From Rhineura floridana (taxonomy: Eukaryota > Chordata > Lepidosauria > Squamata > Rhineuridae), in contig NC_084497.1 of NCBI RefSeq assembly GCF_030035675.1, forward strand, positions 28,381,955 through 28,445,954: 64,000 nucleotides of DNA, written 5' to 3'. Numbering within the stretch: position 1 is the stretch's first letter; each line of letters opens with the position of its first letter. Positions 63,866 to 64,000 of this stretch are shown here, piece after piece. A program made the translations under genes and the position numbers. Below the pieces are notes generated by a model. The model did not search any database. It saw only the letters and a program-made list of their open reading frames with translations, and was not told the origin of the DNA.

Positions 63866-64000
63866 TGACTGAAGATGCTGGGGACTGAACCGTAGACCTC
63901 CTGTCTGCAAAAAAGGATCTCTACCACTAAGCTACAGGACCTCACCAAGCTGGCTTATGCCACATCAGACCATTGGTCCAACTGGCCCAGAGTTTGCTCT
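63866..64000 (-). mobile_element. tRNA-Ala-like SINE, two pieces, cut by window end
   Basis: 'agatgctggggactgaaccg' and 'ctaccactaagctacaggac' (head) then 'tatgccacatcagaccattg' (tail of a second monomer in the same orientation). Confidence 0.72.

Noticed and set aside
1-64000. Endogenous retrovirus, LTR element or Polinton
   Set aside because: No LTR pair, primer-binding site, or gag, pol, env or capsid-like coding sequence recognised; the reverse transcriptases present are CR1, L2 and BovB.
1-64000. CRISPR arrays, operons, bacterial mobile elements
   Set aside because: Spliced vertebrate genes and reptile repeats throughout; the regular MITE arrays have diverged units and fixed, not variable, spacers.

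Overview
The window is vertebrate nuclear DNA, almost certainly from a squamate reptile (lizard or snake). The evidence is CR1, L2 and RTE-BovB LINE fragments, tRNA-derived SINEs with BovB-type or L2-type tails, and many palindromic hAT-type MITEs, lying between short exons of a conserved vertebrate gene block. Four host genes are recognised, in the order they have on human 1p36.13: TMCO4 (+, last three coding exons, 5618-11356), HTR6 (-, complete in three exons, 29612-15236), NBL1 (-, complete coding region in three exons, 37023-35038) and MICOS10 (-, two internal exons at 63266-61790 and a probable last exon at 60232; its first exon lies beyond the window). All reading phases join correctly and no gene shows an inactivating change.

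Layout. 1-5617 is TMCO4 intron filled with LINE, SINE and MITE copies. 5618-11356 holds the TMCO4 3' exons, followed by its 3' flank and a 37-bp minisatellite (13795-14050). 15236-29612 is HTR6: intron 1 is about 12 kb and carries nested repeats and one repeat-free block (about 21690-21965) that may be regulatory. 29613-35037 is the gap between HTR6 and NBL1. 35038-37051 is coding NBL1. 37052-60050 is a long stretch of repeats that should contain the NBL1 upstream exons or promoter; the best candidate is about 45944-46860. 60058-63266 is MICOS10.

The genes do not form a pathway: a predicted hydrolase-fold membrane protein, a Gs-coupled serotonin receptor, a secreted BMP antagonist and a mitochondrial crista-junction protein. 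What ties them is ancient linkage.

The most unusual material is repeat architecture. (1) A palindromic hAT-type MITE occurs in tandem arrays at six places, always separated by the same roughly 65-bp spacer. (2) A tRNA-Ala-like SINE appears as a dimer with a conserved linker. (3) One tRNA-like SINE head is joined to a BovB tail in one copy and an L2 tail in others. (4) Several clear nestings occur, including an L2 copy inside a CR1 copy. No retrovirus, LTR element or Polinton was recognised. Repeat boundaries are by eye and good to about 10-20 bases unless a target-site duplication is given.
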